From assembly GCA_003512875.1 (NCBI GenBank), contig DONZ01000066.1, forward strand, positions 1-10,026: a stretch of DNA of 10,026 nucleotides, written 5' to 3'. Shown here one piece after another: positions 1 to 6,667 of the stretch; within the stretch, counting starts at the first letter, position 1, and the number at the start of each line of letters is the position of its first letter. The notes under the pieces are model-generated. The model did not search any database. It was given only the letters and a program-made list of their open reading frames with translations, and was not told where the DNA came from. The position numbers and the translations under genes were made by a program. The stretch is from Desulfovibrio sp. (GTDB lineage Bacteria; Desulfobacterota; Desulfovibrionia; Desulfovibrionales; Desulfovibrionaceae).

Positions 1-851
1 ACCACCGCCCCCAGATAGCCGGAAGCGCCGTGCAGGAGCAGCTGGTTTGCGGCTTCATTGTAATTTTCCTGCCTGAGAGCGAAGAAAAATTCATGCATCC
101 GCTTCATTATCTCCAAACCTAAGAGGTGACTGGCAAAAAGCACGCTGTCCAGACGCAGAAGCGCCTGCTCCTCTTCAGTGAGAAACACATAGGAATACGT
201 TTTTGCCGTTTTCGGCTTTTTCCTGCCGCCGAAACGGACGGAAACACCGCCTCTTTCCGCTTTTGCCCGCGGAAAAAAAGGAACGTTGGCAAACTTAGCC
301 GAACTTGAATACGCAGACCTTAAAAATGCAGGATGCGGAATTTGTTCGCTGCTGTTTTGCATTTCTTTTTTTGCCGGTTTCGCCTGTCCGCATGTTGTTC
401 CGTGATTTTTTTCTTTGCTCTTTTCGGTTTTCTGACTTCGGTTCCGGATAATGACATGCGTTTCATACTGCGCCAAACCGCTTTCAGGCAGCAGAACCGC
501 ATGTGCGCATTTGTTCTGCATATGCCGGTAACCGGAAAACAATTTCGCAAGTTCCTGCGAATTGAACAGCAGGCGCTGTTCCAGCAAGGTTTTCGCAAGT
601 TCTTCCGTTATGGCGAGAGGTTCCGCCAATATGCCCCGCACGCTTTCGTTTATGCCTCCGTATCCGTTCGGAAGATTGTTCTTTACGGCTTTGGCTATTT
701 TTGTGTTTCCGTGCACGATGGACAAGCCTTCTTCCCATAACGGAAAACCGTAACCGATACAGGGCATGCCAAGGCGGTTTAAAACAGGACCTGCCGAAAA
801 ACCTTCATAATGCATTATTTCTTGTATGAGGAGCGAACTCGGTATTGTCAT
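1..851 (-). CDS. Diverged GH24 (T4-type) lysozyme-like protein, 3' end beyond window
   Basis: The reading frame stays open for 283 codons from ATG at 851-849 to the window edge, with AGGA placed well upstream of the start. Residues 16-35 resemble the catalytic segment of glycoside hydrolase family 24, phage-type muramidases that cut peptidoglycan. Glu16 is followed at the family spacing (E-8x-D/C-5x-T) by Asn25 and Cys31, then IGYG at 32-35. Residues 83-105 match the following helix region (EELAKTLLEQRL). Residues 224-272 match the C-terminal helices (LTEEEQALL, VLFASHLLG, FFALRQENYNEAA). Between them, about residues 106-220, lies a basic, low-complexity stretch rich in Lys, Arg and Ser, unusual for the family. 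No signal peptide or membrane segment is visible at the N-terminus, so export would need a holin or another route. It may be a prophage-derived endolysin, a domesticated relative, or a protein that no longer cleaves. The family match is by motif recognition only. Confidence 0.72.
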   Translation of the reverse strand, partial: MTIPSSLLIQEIMHYEGFSAGPVLNRLGMPCIGYGFPLWEEGLSIVHGNTKIAKAVKNNLPNGYGGINESVRGILAEPLAITEELAKTLLEQRLLFNSQELAKLFSGYRHMQNKCAHAVLLPESGLAQYETHVIIRNRSQKTEKSKEKNHGTTCGQAKPAKKEMQNSSEQIPHPAFLRSAYSSSAKFANVPFFPRAKAERGGVSVRFGGRKKPKTAKTYSYVFLTEEEQALLRLDSVLFASHLLGLEIMKRMHEFFFALRQENYNEAANQLLLHGASGYLGAV

Positions 852-915
852 TTCTCTTCCTTTGCAATTTGTTTTTTTATCTTCTAGCATGCCCTTTTCG
901 GGTTTTTTATGCATT

Positions 916-963
916 TGACAGACAGAGTATGGGGATATGACAGGCAGACACTATCTTGACAGG
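916..963. repeat. Direct repeats TGACAG(A/G)CAGA
   Basis: TGACAGACAGA at 916-926 and TGACAGGCAGA at 938-948 start 22 bases apart, and a shorter copy, TGACAGG, follows at 957-963. The spacing of about two helical turns, between two divergent genes and 65-110 bases upstream of the lysozyme-like start, suits tandem binding of a regulator. Two of the copies overlap TTGACA sequences that could also act as -35 elements, but no good -10 lies at the right distance. The regulatory role is inferred. Confidence 0.35.
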
Positions 964-1144
964 GTTTTTTCCGTGCCCTTCGCTTATTTTTTTTATCAAT
1001 GATTATACACTGTTATATTTTTCATACAAATTTTCATGCGGTTTTCTTCCGAAAATTTTTTTCATTTTTTTAAGGATAGCCATTTTTCCCTGCGGTTATC
1101 CGCAATTATCGCAGCGTGTATCGCCCCCGTACCGGGCATTGGAT

Positions 1145-1172
1145 TTGACTAAATTTCGCTTTTTTATTAAAT
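1145..1172 (+). promoter_or_regulatory. Possible glnS promoter
   Basis: TTGACT at 1145-1150 is followed after 16 bases by TTAAAT at 1167-1172, a 4-of-6 match to the sigma70 -10 box. It lies about 60 bases upstream of the glnS start. In this AT-rich gap such a match may arise by chance. Confidence 0.3.
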
Positions 1173-1230
1173 AGACTTTTTCATAATAATCCGTTATGGT
1201 TATCAATATCCTATTTTTTATGAGGCAAAC

Positions 1231-2808
1231 ATGAGCACTTTGGACGAAAAAGAAAAAGCCGGCACTGACTTTATCCGCACAAGAATCAATCAGGACAATG
1301 AAAACGGACGTTTCAACGCCCGTGTCCATACTCGTTTTCCGCCGGAACCGAACGGATATCTGCATATCGGACATGCGAAATCCATTTGTCTGAATTTTGG
1401 AATTGCCAAAGATTATAATGGATTATGCAATTTGCGCTTTGACGACACCAATCCGGTCAAAGAAGATACCGAATACGTCGATTCAATACAGGAAGATGTG
1501 AAATGGCTCGGCTTCAGCTGGGCGGGCGACATCCATTACGCTTCCGATTATTTTGACAGGCTGTATGAACTTGCCGAAGAGCTGATCAAACGGGGCAAGG
1601 CCTATGTTTGTGAACTGAACGCCGACCAAATCCGCGAATACCGCGGCACGCTTACCGAGCCCGGCAAAGAAAGCCCTTACCGCAACCGCTCCGTTGAGGA
1701 AAACCTCGACCTTTTCAGACGTATGAAGGCAGGGGAATTTGCCGACGGACAAATGGTTTTGCGGGCTAAAATAGATATGGCTTCCCCGAACATCATCATG
1801 CGCGACCCCGCCCTTTACCGCATACGTCATGCTCACCACCACAAAACCGGCGATAAATGGCATATTTATCCCATGTATGATTTCACCCACTGCATTTCAG
1901 ACAGCATTGAAAACATCACTCATTCCATTTGTACCCTGGAATTTGAAAACAACCGCGAATTGTACGATTGGGTCTTGGACGCTTTGGATCTTTACCATCC
2001 TCAGCAGATAGAGTTCGCACGGTTAAACCTTACCCATGTCATGCTTTCCAAGCGCAAACTCATTCACTTGGTGCAAAACAATTTCGTGAGCGGCTGGGAC
2101 GACCCCCGCATGCCTACTATTTCCGGACTGCGCCGCCGCGGGTACACGCCGGAATCCATTCGCAATTTCTGTGCGAAAATCGGTGTCGCACGGGCTGCCG
2201 ACAGCATGGTCGACTATAATTTACTTGAATTTTGCGTGCGTGAGCATTTGAACGCCGTTACCCCGCGCCTTATGGCAGTGCTCGACCCTATAAAAGTGAT
2301 TATTGAAAATTACGACGAGCATAAGGAAGAAATTTTTGACTGCCCGCTGCACCCGGAAGACGAGCGGTACGGAACAAGGCAGGTGCCTTTCAGCCGTGAA
2401 CTGTACATTGAACGTGACGATTTCATGGAAAATCCGCCTAAGAAATATTTTCGTCTTTCACCGGGCAGCGAGGTCCGTTTGCGTTATGCCTATTACATCA
2501 CGTGCAAAGAGGTTGTGAAAGACGGACACGGCAACATCAAAGAACTTATCTGCATCCATGACCCTGAAAGCAAGGGCGGAAAATCACCCGACGGCAGAAA
2601 AGTCAGAGGAACCATTCATTGGGTGAGCGCAAGACATGCCAAACCCATTGAAGCGCGCTTGTACGACCACCTTTTTGCCATGGACAATCCCGCAGGCGAA
2701 GACACGGAAGATTTTACAAGCCTTATCAACAAAGACAGCCTCAAAGTCGTTGACGCGTTTGCGGAACCTTATCCTGCGGCGCTTCCGGTCGGTGAAAAAG
2801 AGGAATAA
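1231..2808 (+). CDS. glnS: Glutaminyl-tRNA synthetase, shortened C-terminus
   Basis: The product is a class I aminoacyl-tRNA synthetase that joins glutamine to tRNA-Gln using ATP in the cytoplasm. Residues 36-49 are the signature [14 protein letters not shown] with the HIGH motif at 45-48. LRFDDTNP follows at 68-75, and the KMSKS-type loop is MLSKR at 271-275. The anticodon-binding beta-barrels occupy the C-terminal part, from about residue 330. The ATG at 1231 has TGAGG eight bases upstream, and the N-terminus aligns with E. coli GlnRS. The protein has 525 residues against about 554 in E. coli. It ends at GEKEE, just where the family normally continues with a segment like YQFER...GYF...VFNRTV. 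The last strand of the barrel is therefore missing, through a genuine early stop, a mutation or a sequencing error. The bases after the stop do not restore the missing motif clearly in any frame. Confidence 0.96.
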   Translation: MSTLDEKEKAGTDFIRTRINQDNENGRFNARVHTRFPPEPNGYLHIGHAKSICLNFGIAKDYNGLCNLRFDDTNPVKEDTEYVDSIQEDVKWLGFSWAGDIHYASDYFDRLYELAEELIKRGKAYVCELNADQIREYRGTLTEPGKESPYRNRSVEENLDLFRRMKAGEFADGQMVLRAKIDMASPNIIMRDPALYRIRHAHHHKTGDKWHIYPMYDFTHCISDSIENITHSICTLEFENNRELYDWVLDALDLYHPQQIEFARLNLTHVMLSKRKLIHLVQNNFVSGWDDPRMPTISGLRRRGYTPESIRNFCAKIGVARAADSMVDYNLLEFCVREHLNAVTPRLMAVLDPIKVIIENYDEHKEEIFDCPLHPEDERYGTRQVPFSRELYIERDDFMENPPKKYFRLSPGSEVRLRYAYYITCKEVVKDGHGNIKELICIHDPESKGGKSPDGRKVRGTIHWVSARHAKPIEARLYDHLFAMDNPAGEDTEDFTSLINKDSLKVVDAFAEPYPAALPVGEKEE

Positions 2809-2811
2809 CAA

Positions 2812-3119
2812 ATGCACGGATAAACGAAGATAACGCAACCATCGTATTTGCCGAATTTTTTTTATTGATGTTGCCATCGTTTTTATACACAGTCTTGGAT
2901 TTGCTTTGCGCGGCATTTGTCTGTTCTCTGGTCACCGTTTTTATTCCGGTTTTAAATTTACTTTTAATGCTTATCTTGAGCATATGTTAGGGAGTAATCG
3001 CTTATTCAATCGGAACCTTATTTTCAACATCCGCTTCGGTTATTTTAGCGATTATCGCATTTTTAGCAGGCTGCGGCGTTCATTTTTCCGCCTTGACCTC
3101 CATGAGCGACATTGACTAA
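2812..3119 (+). pseudogene. Possible decayed small membrane-protein gene
   Basis: An ATG at 2812 has an excellent Shine-Dalgarno (AGAGGA, seven bases upstream, inside the end of glnS) but meets a stop after three codons. A different frame is open through the whole region until TAG at 2988-2990, then continues to TAA at 3117-3119. That frame encodes two strongly hydrophobic stretches. One covers roughly 2868-2987 and starts MLPSFLYTVLDLLCAAFV. The other follows the amber codon, contains VILAIIAFLAGCGVHF and ends SMSDID. One small indel near 2820 plus the TAG would explain the structure as a broken gene of about 100 codons with two membrane helices. However, T-rich noncoding DNA also translates as hydrophobic residues, so this may be no gene at all. 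I do not recognise a family. Confidence 0.28.
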
Positions 3120-3160
3120 CACTCTGATTTTTTTTTATTTTATTTCATACCCATAGCATA

Positions 3161-3188
3161 TTGACAGGGTATTTTTTATTTCTATTTT
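3161..3188 (+). promoter_or_regulatory. Candidate parA promoter
   Basis: A perfect TTGACA at 3161-3166 is followed after 16 bases by TATTTT at 3183-3188. The predicted start of transcription would fall at the first parS site (3195-3210). ParB spreading from that site could therefore cover the promoter and repress the operon. The -10 box is weak and sits in a T-rich run. Confidence 0.42.
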
Positions 3189-3194
3189 TTCAAA

Positions 3195-3210
3195 TGTTTC
3201 ACGTGAAACA
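3195..3210. promoter_or_regulatory. parS: parS centromere site 1
   Basis: The 16-base sequence TGTTTCACGTGAAACA is a perfect palindrome and equals the widely conserved chromosomal parS consensus bound by ParB. It lies 98 bases upstream of parA. ParB loads here as a CTP-dependent clamp and spreads over flanking DNA, forming the complex that ParA moves apart. Confidence 0.95.
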
Positions 3211-3237
3211 ATTTCCATTGTGATTTTTATAAAAAAA

Positions 3238-3253
3238 TGTTTCACGTGAAACA
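3238..3253. promoter_or_regulatory. parS: parS centromere site 2
   Basis: This is a second perfect copy of TGTTTCACGTGAAACA, centred 43 bases after the first, about four helical turns. It lies 55 bases before the parA start. The two copies would place two ParB loading sites inside the parAB leader region. Confidence 0.95.
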
Positions 3254-3304
3254 TCGCTTGCAAAAAATATGAATTTCGCCTATTTTGCTTTTTGCAAGGA
3301 GTGA

Positions 3305-4078
<774 letters not shown>

Positions 4079-4112
4079 TTTAAAAACCGGCATACGCATA
4101 ATTGAGAACGAT

Positions 4113-5039
4113 ATGAAAAAAAATACAGGATTGGGGCGGGGCTTGGACCATTTGTTCAGCAGAGATGAAACCCAAATTTCAGCCGAAGAAAAAAAGAATG
4201 AAGTCCTGCTTGTGAAAATAGACCGGATTAAGGCGAATGTTCATCAACCGCGAAAGCAATTCAACGATGAAAGTCTGAAAGAACTTTCCGTATCAATTAA
4301 AAATCAAGGCGTCGTGCAGCCGCTTATCGTGCGCAAACTCGAAAAAGACGGCGATTATGAAATCGTCGCGGGCGAAAGACGGTACAGAGCGGCAAAACTT
4401 GTCGGAATGGAAGAACTGCCTGTCATTGTGCGCAATTACAACAATATCGAGGCGATGACCATAGCCCTTGTCGAAAATTTGCAGCGTGAAGATTTAAACA
4501 GCATTGACGAAGCAAAAGCTTTGAACGAACTTAAAAACGCGCATAACCTCTCCCAAGAGGAACTTGCGGAAAAAATCGGCAAAAGCCGTTCCAATGTAGC
4601 CAATACATTACGTCTTTTGGCGCTTCCAGAATATATCAAAACCATGATAGCCGAAGACGCAATCAAGGCGGGACACGGCAGAGCTTTGCTTTCCGTAACC
4701 AATCAAAAAGACCAGGAAATCTTGGCAAAAAGAATTGTTGAAAATCAACTTTCCGTCAGAGAAACGGAAACCATTCTGGAATACTGGAAAAAATTCGGAA
4801 CCCTGCCCAAGGAATTATCGGAACGTGAAGCGGATAAAACCGGAAAAACAACGGCTCAAGAGCAATTCCTGCCGGAAAAATTACAGCATATCGACAATAA
4901 ATTGAAAGATATTTTCCATAAGAAAGCCTCTATCAAGGGAACGGAAGACAAAGGCAGCATAAAAATACAATATAGGAACAAAGACGAACTGTTATATATC
5001 CTGAGCGTATTTTCCATTGACAGCAAGGAAATAAAATAA
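4113..5039 (+). CDS. parB: Chromosome-partitioning protein ParB (Spo0J/Noc family)
   Basis: ParB is a CTP-hydrolysing DNA clamp that recognises parS and stimulates ParA. The N-terminal segment GLGRGLDHLF (6-15) is the usual ParA-contact region. The CTP-binding domain contains HQPRKQF (45-51), GERRYRAAK (87-95, the GERR box) and ENLQRED (121-127). A helix-turn-helix follows at about 146-169 (LSQEELAEKIGKSRSNVAN). A short charged linker leads to a C-terminal dimerisation region at about 255-308. The length of 308 residues is typical. The start has only a weak GAG upstream. The stop codon overlaps the next gene's ATG. ParB's target, parS, is present twice upstream of parA, so this system looks complete within the window. 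Confidence 0.97.
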   Translation: MKKNTGLGRGLDHLFSRDETQISAEEKKNEVLLVKIDRIKANVHQPRKQFNDESLKELSVSIKNQGVVQPLIVRKLEKDGDYEIVAGERRYRAAKLVGMEELPVIVRNYNNIEAMTIALVENLQREDLNSIDEAKALNELKNAHNLSQEELAEKIGKSRSNVANTLRLLALPEYIKTMIAEDAIKAGHGRALLSVTNQKDQEILAKRIVENQLSVRETETILEYWKKFGTLPKELSEREADKTGKTTAQEQFLPEKLQHIDNKLKDIFHKKASIKGTEDKGSIKIQYRNKDELLYILSVFSIDSKEIK

Positions 5040-6034
5040 TGCAAAACGATATTTTCAAGCTTGAACAAGCAAAAGTATTGGTTATCGGCGATATAATGCT
5101 TGACGCGTATTACGAGGGTGACGCAAACAGAATTTCACCCGAAGCCCCGGTCCCGGTTGTGAAAATTGAAAAAAAGCGCAATTTGCTCGGCGGTGCGGGA
5201 AACGTTGCCAGAAACATAAGCTCGCTTGGAGCGGATTGCACGATTTTGTCTGTCGTGGGAAATGATTATCATGCGCAAACCATAAAAAATTTATTGAAAA
5301 ACGAGCATGTCAATTTTGAACTCATTCAGGACAGCCAAAGACCGACAACCGTAAAATCCCGTATTTTCGCAAGAAACCAACAAATCATACGCTACGACGA
5401 GGAAATGATAAAACCGGTATCGAAAACCATTCGGGCGGCATTGAAACATAATCTTGAAAAATATTTGGAACAACATAATACGGTTATTTTGTCCGATTAC
5501 GGAAAAGGGCTTTTATATCAAAATCTGATAGAAGATATTTACGAAACTGCGAAAAAAATGAAATGTGCGGCTCCGAAAATATTCATTGACCCGAAACCGC
5601 AAAACAAAAGCTTTTATAAAAATGCTTTCTTATTGACTCCGAACGCCAAAGAAACGCAGGAACTCGCGGGCGTTTGCATGAAAACGAGCAAAGAAATCAA
5701 AAAAACAGCCAAAATACTGCTCAAAGAGCTGAAAGCCGAAAACCTGCTCATCACTTTGGGGGCGGAAGGCATGGTGTATTTTTCAAAAAAAGAAAAACAA
5801 GGATACCATATTAAAAGTTCCGCAAAACAAGTTTTTGACGTCACAGGAGCGGGCGATACGGTCATTGCCGCAATGGCGGTCTGCGAGGCTGTCGGGCTTG
5901 AAAAGGAAAAAGCCTGCAATATCGCAACATTGGCGGCGGGTCTTGTGGTTGAAAAGGTCGGTTCCGCAACAGTCACTCAGGAGGAACTCATTCAAAGAGC
6001 CTTGACCACGAAAATCCAAACCGAAATTTGGTAA
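5039..6034 (+). CDS. hldA: D-glycero-beta-D-manno-heptose-7-phosphate kinase, single-domain form
   Basis: This PfkB/ribokinase-family enzyme phosphorylates D-glycero-beta-D-manno-heptose 7-phosphate at C1, a step towards ADP-heptose for the lipopolysaccharide inner core. Motifs in order are RISPEAPVPVV (31-41), GGAGNVARN (51-59), SDYGKG (152-157), DPK (184-186), TPN (200-202), and DVTGAGDT (267-274) holding the catalytic base Asp273. KVGSATV follows at 306-312. In E. coli this domain is fused to a cytidylyltransferase as HldE. Here the protein ends after 331 residues, so a separate HldC-type enzyme should be encoded elsewhere. The ATG overlaps the parB stop by one base (TAATG) and has AAGGAA eight bases upstream, which points to translational coupling with parB. 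No shared function with partitioning is evident. RfaE1-type kinases are the best match among sugar kinases. Confidence 0.93.
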   Translation: MQNDIFKLEQAKVLVIGDIMLDAYYEGDANRISPEAPVPVVKIEKKRNLLGGAGNVARNISSLGADCTILSVVGNDYHAQTIKNLLKNEHVNFELIQDSQRPTTVKSRIFARNQQIIRYDEEMIKPVSKTIRAALKHNLEKYLEQHNTVILSDYGKGLLYQNLIEDIYETAKKMKCAAPKIFIDPKPQNKSFYKNAFLLTPNAKETQELAGVCMKTSKEIKKTAKILLKELKAENLLITLGAEGMVYFSKKEKQGYHIKSSAKQVFDVTGAGDTVIAAMAVCEAVGLEKEKACNIATLAAGLVVEKVGSATVTQEELIQRALTTKIQTEIW

Positions 6035-6420
6035 GAATGGTATTTATCCGACATATCGGCAATGAAAAAAACATACGGCAAACAAAACGGATAAGACAAA
6101 TTAGAATTTCAAAACAATCGGTGCGCAAGCCGTCCTGCTTCCCATTCAAAAAAGACGGCGGTTAATTAGAGAGCACCCTATAACGAAACCGTTTTTAAAT
6201 GCGCCGATATTGAAGCTGGTATTGAAACGGCAGGACAATTCACATCATACGCATTGCACCCGCCGAAAAATATCCGCCGCTGACATATTCAGTATCTTCC
6301 TTTCCCGTATCCTGCCGTATTCTGTATAAGCATAGTTGACTTCCATACAAAATACGATTCAAAGACCAAATCAAACCCGAAACATTTCCGAAAAAAGCAA
6401 AAAAATACTTTTTTATTTTT

Positions 6421-6447
6421 AATGTATAAACAAGTGGTTAATACATT
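6421..6447. repeat. 27-base near-palindrome upstream of dnaA
   Basis: The arms AATGTATAAAC (6421-6431) and GTTAATACATT (6437-6447) are complementary at 10 of 11 positions around the 5-base spacer AAGTG. It lies about 100 bases upstream of the dnaA -35 box. The form suits an operator for a dimeric regulator or a small cruciform. It is not followed by a T-run that would make it a terminator on the + strand. Confidence 0.5.
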
Positions 6448-6550
6448 ATTTTTAAAAAAAGCAAATACACGCCAAAATATAAAGCCTCAAAACAGCCTAT
6501 TTCAGCTTTTTAAAATTTTCATGTAGGGGGATAAAGCTTATAAAAAAAAC

Positions 6551-6579
6551 TTGTCAATACGGCATATTTTTGCTATAAA
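6551..6579 (+). promoter_or_regulatory. Probable dnaA promoter (sigma70 type, extended -10)
   Basis: TTGTCA at 6551-6556 and TATAAA at 6574-6579 are separated by the optimal 17 bases, with TGC just before the -10 giving an extended -10 element. Transcription would begin near 6586, leaving a leader of about 80 bases before the dnaA start. The -10 lies inside the palindrome-like TATAAA-AGC-TTTATA (6574-6588). A related AAGCTT-centred sequence sits at 6531-6541, just upstream of the -35, so a regulator could bind at both. Confidence 0.6.
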
Positions 6580-6612
6580 AGCTTTATACGGAAAAAAGGT
6601 GAAATTCGCAAA

Positions 6613-6625
6613 GCGGATTTTCCGC
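6613..6625 (+). other. Small hairpin in the dnaA leader
   Basis: GCGGA (6613-6617), loop TTT and TCCGC (6621-6625) form a perfect 5-base-pair stem in the predicted dnaA leader RNA. A-rich rather than T-rich sequence follows, so it is not a terminator. It ends about 30 bases before the Shine-Dalgarno and could affect mRNA stability or translation. Its function is unknown. Confidence 0.35.
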
Positions 6626-6667
6626 AAAAACCTCAATCATGAAAATAAGTATGGCGGAGAAGAATAA

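Larger units (their letters stand above)
852..1230. other. Divergent T-rich intergenic region
   Basis: This 379-base gap separates the minus-strand lysozyme-like gene from glnS and must carry promoters for both. The + strand is rich in T runs. It contains the TGACAG direct repeats near 916-963, a small perfect stem (TGCGG, TTAT loop, CCGCA, at 1091-1104) and a weak promoter candidate ahead of glnS. I see no tRNA, no factor-independent terminator and no convincing gene. A 72-codon frame beginning at TTG 956 is probably only a product of the T-rich composition. Confidence 0.6.
6035..6667. other. Long AT-rich intergenic region upstream of dnaA
   Basis: This 633-base gap holds no convincing gene. 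A 42-codon frame at 6037-6165 lacks a ribosome site and reads as a basic, low-information peptide. The first part contains only weak inverted repeats: GCCGTC/GACGGC at 6129-6159 and ACGGCAGGA/TCCTGCCGT at 6227-6318. I see no hairpin followed by a T-run that would end the parA-hldA transcript. From about 6390 the DNA becomes very AT-rich and contains the 6421-6447 near-palindrome, the dnaA promoter and the dnaA leader. It remains a possible part of the replication origin. Confidence 0.6.

Noticed and set aside
333..740. A 135-codon + strand frame opposite the lysozyme-like gene
   Set aside because: The minus-strand frame is longer, has a ribosome site and carries family motifs, so this is an antisense shadow.
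884..915. GCCC-TTTTC-GGG followed by T6 as a terminator
   Set aside because: The stem is only about three to four base pairs, and no + strand gene ends upstream. On the minus strand no T-run follows.
1003..1104. TTATACACT (1003-1011) and TTATCCGCA (1096-1104), one mismatch from the DnaA box, in the divergent gap
   Set aside because: Several one-mismatch matches are expected by chance in 10 kb, and these two show no regular spacing or further copies.
1127..1141. CCCG-TAC-CGGG hairpin ahead of glnS as a terminator or T-box type leader
   Set aside because: The stem has only four pairs with a three-base loop, and none of the conserved T-box elements are present.
956..1174. A 72-codon + strand frame starting at TTG
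   Set aside because: It has no ribosome site, is full of Phe and Leu from T runs, and lies in a promoter region. It resembles no family I know.
2883..2891. TTATACACA, a perfect match to the DnaA-box consensus TTATNCACA
   Set aside because: It stands alone inside the possible decayed membrane gene. One such match in 10 kb of AT-rich DNA is close to chance expectation.
6037..6165. A 42-codon frame just after hldA
   Set aside because: There is no ribosome site, the peptide is rich in Arg, Lys and Ile without pattern, and no motif is recognisable.
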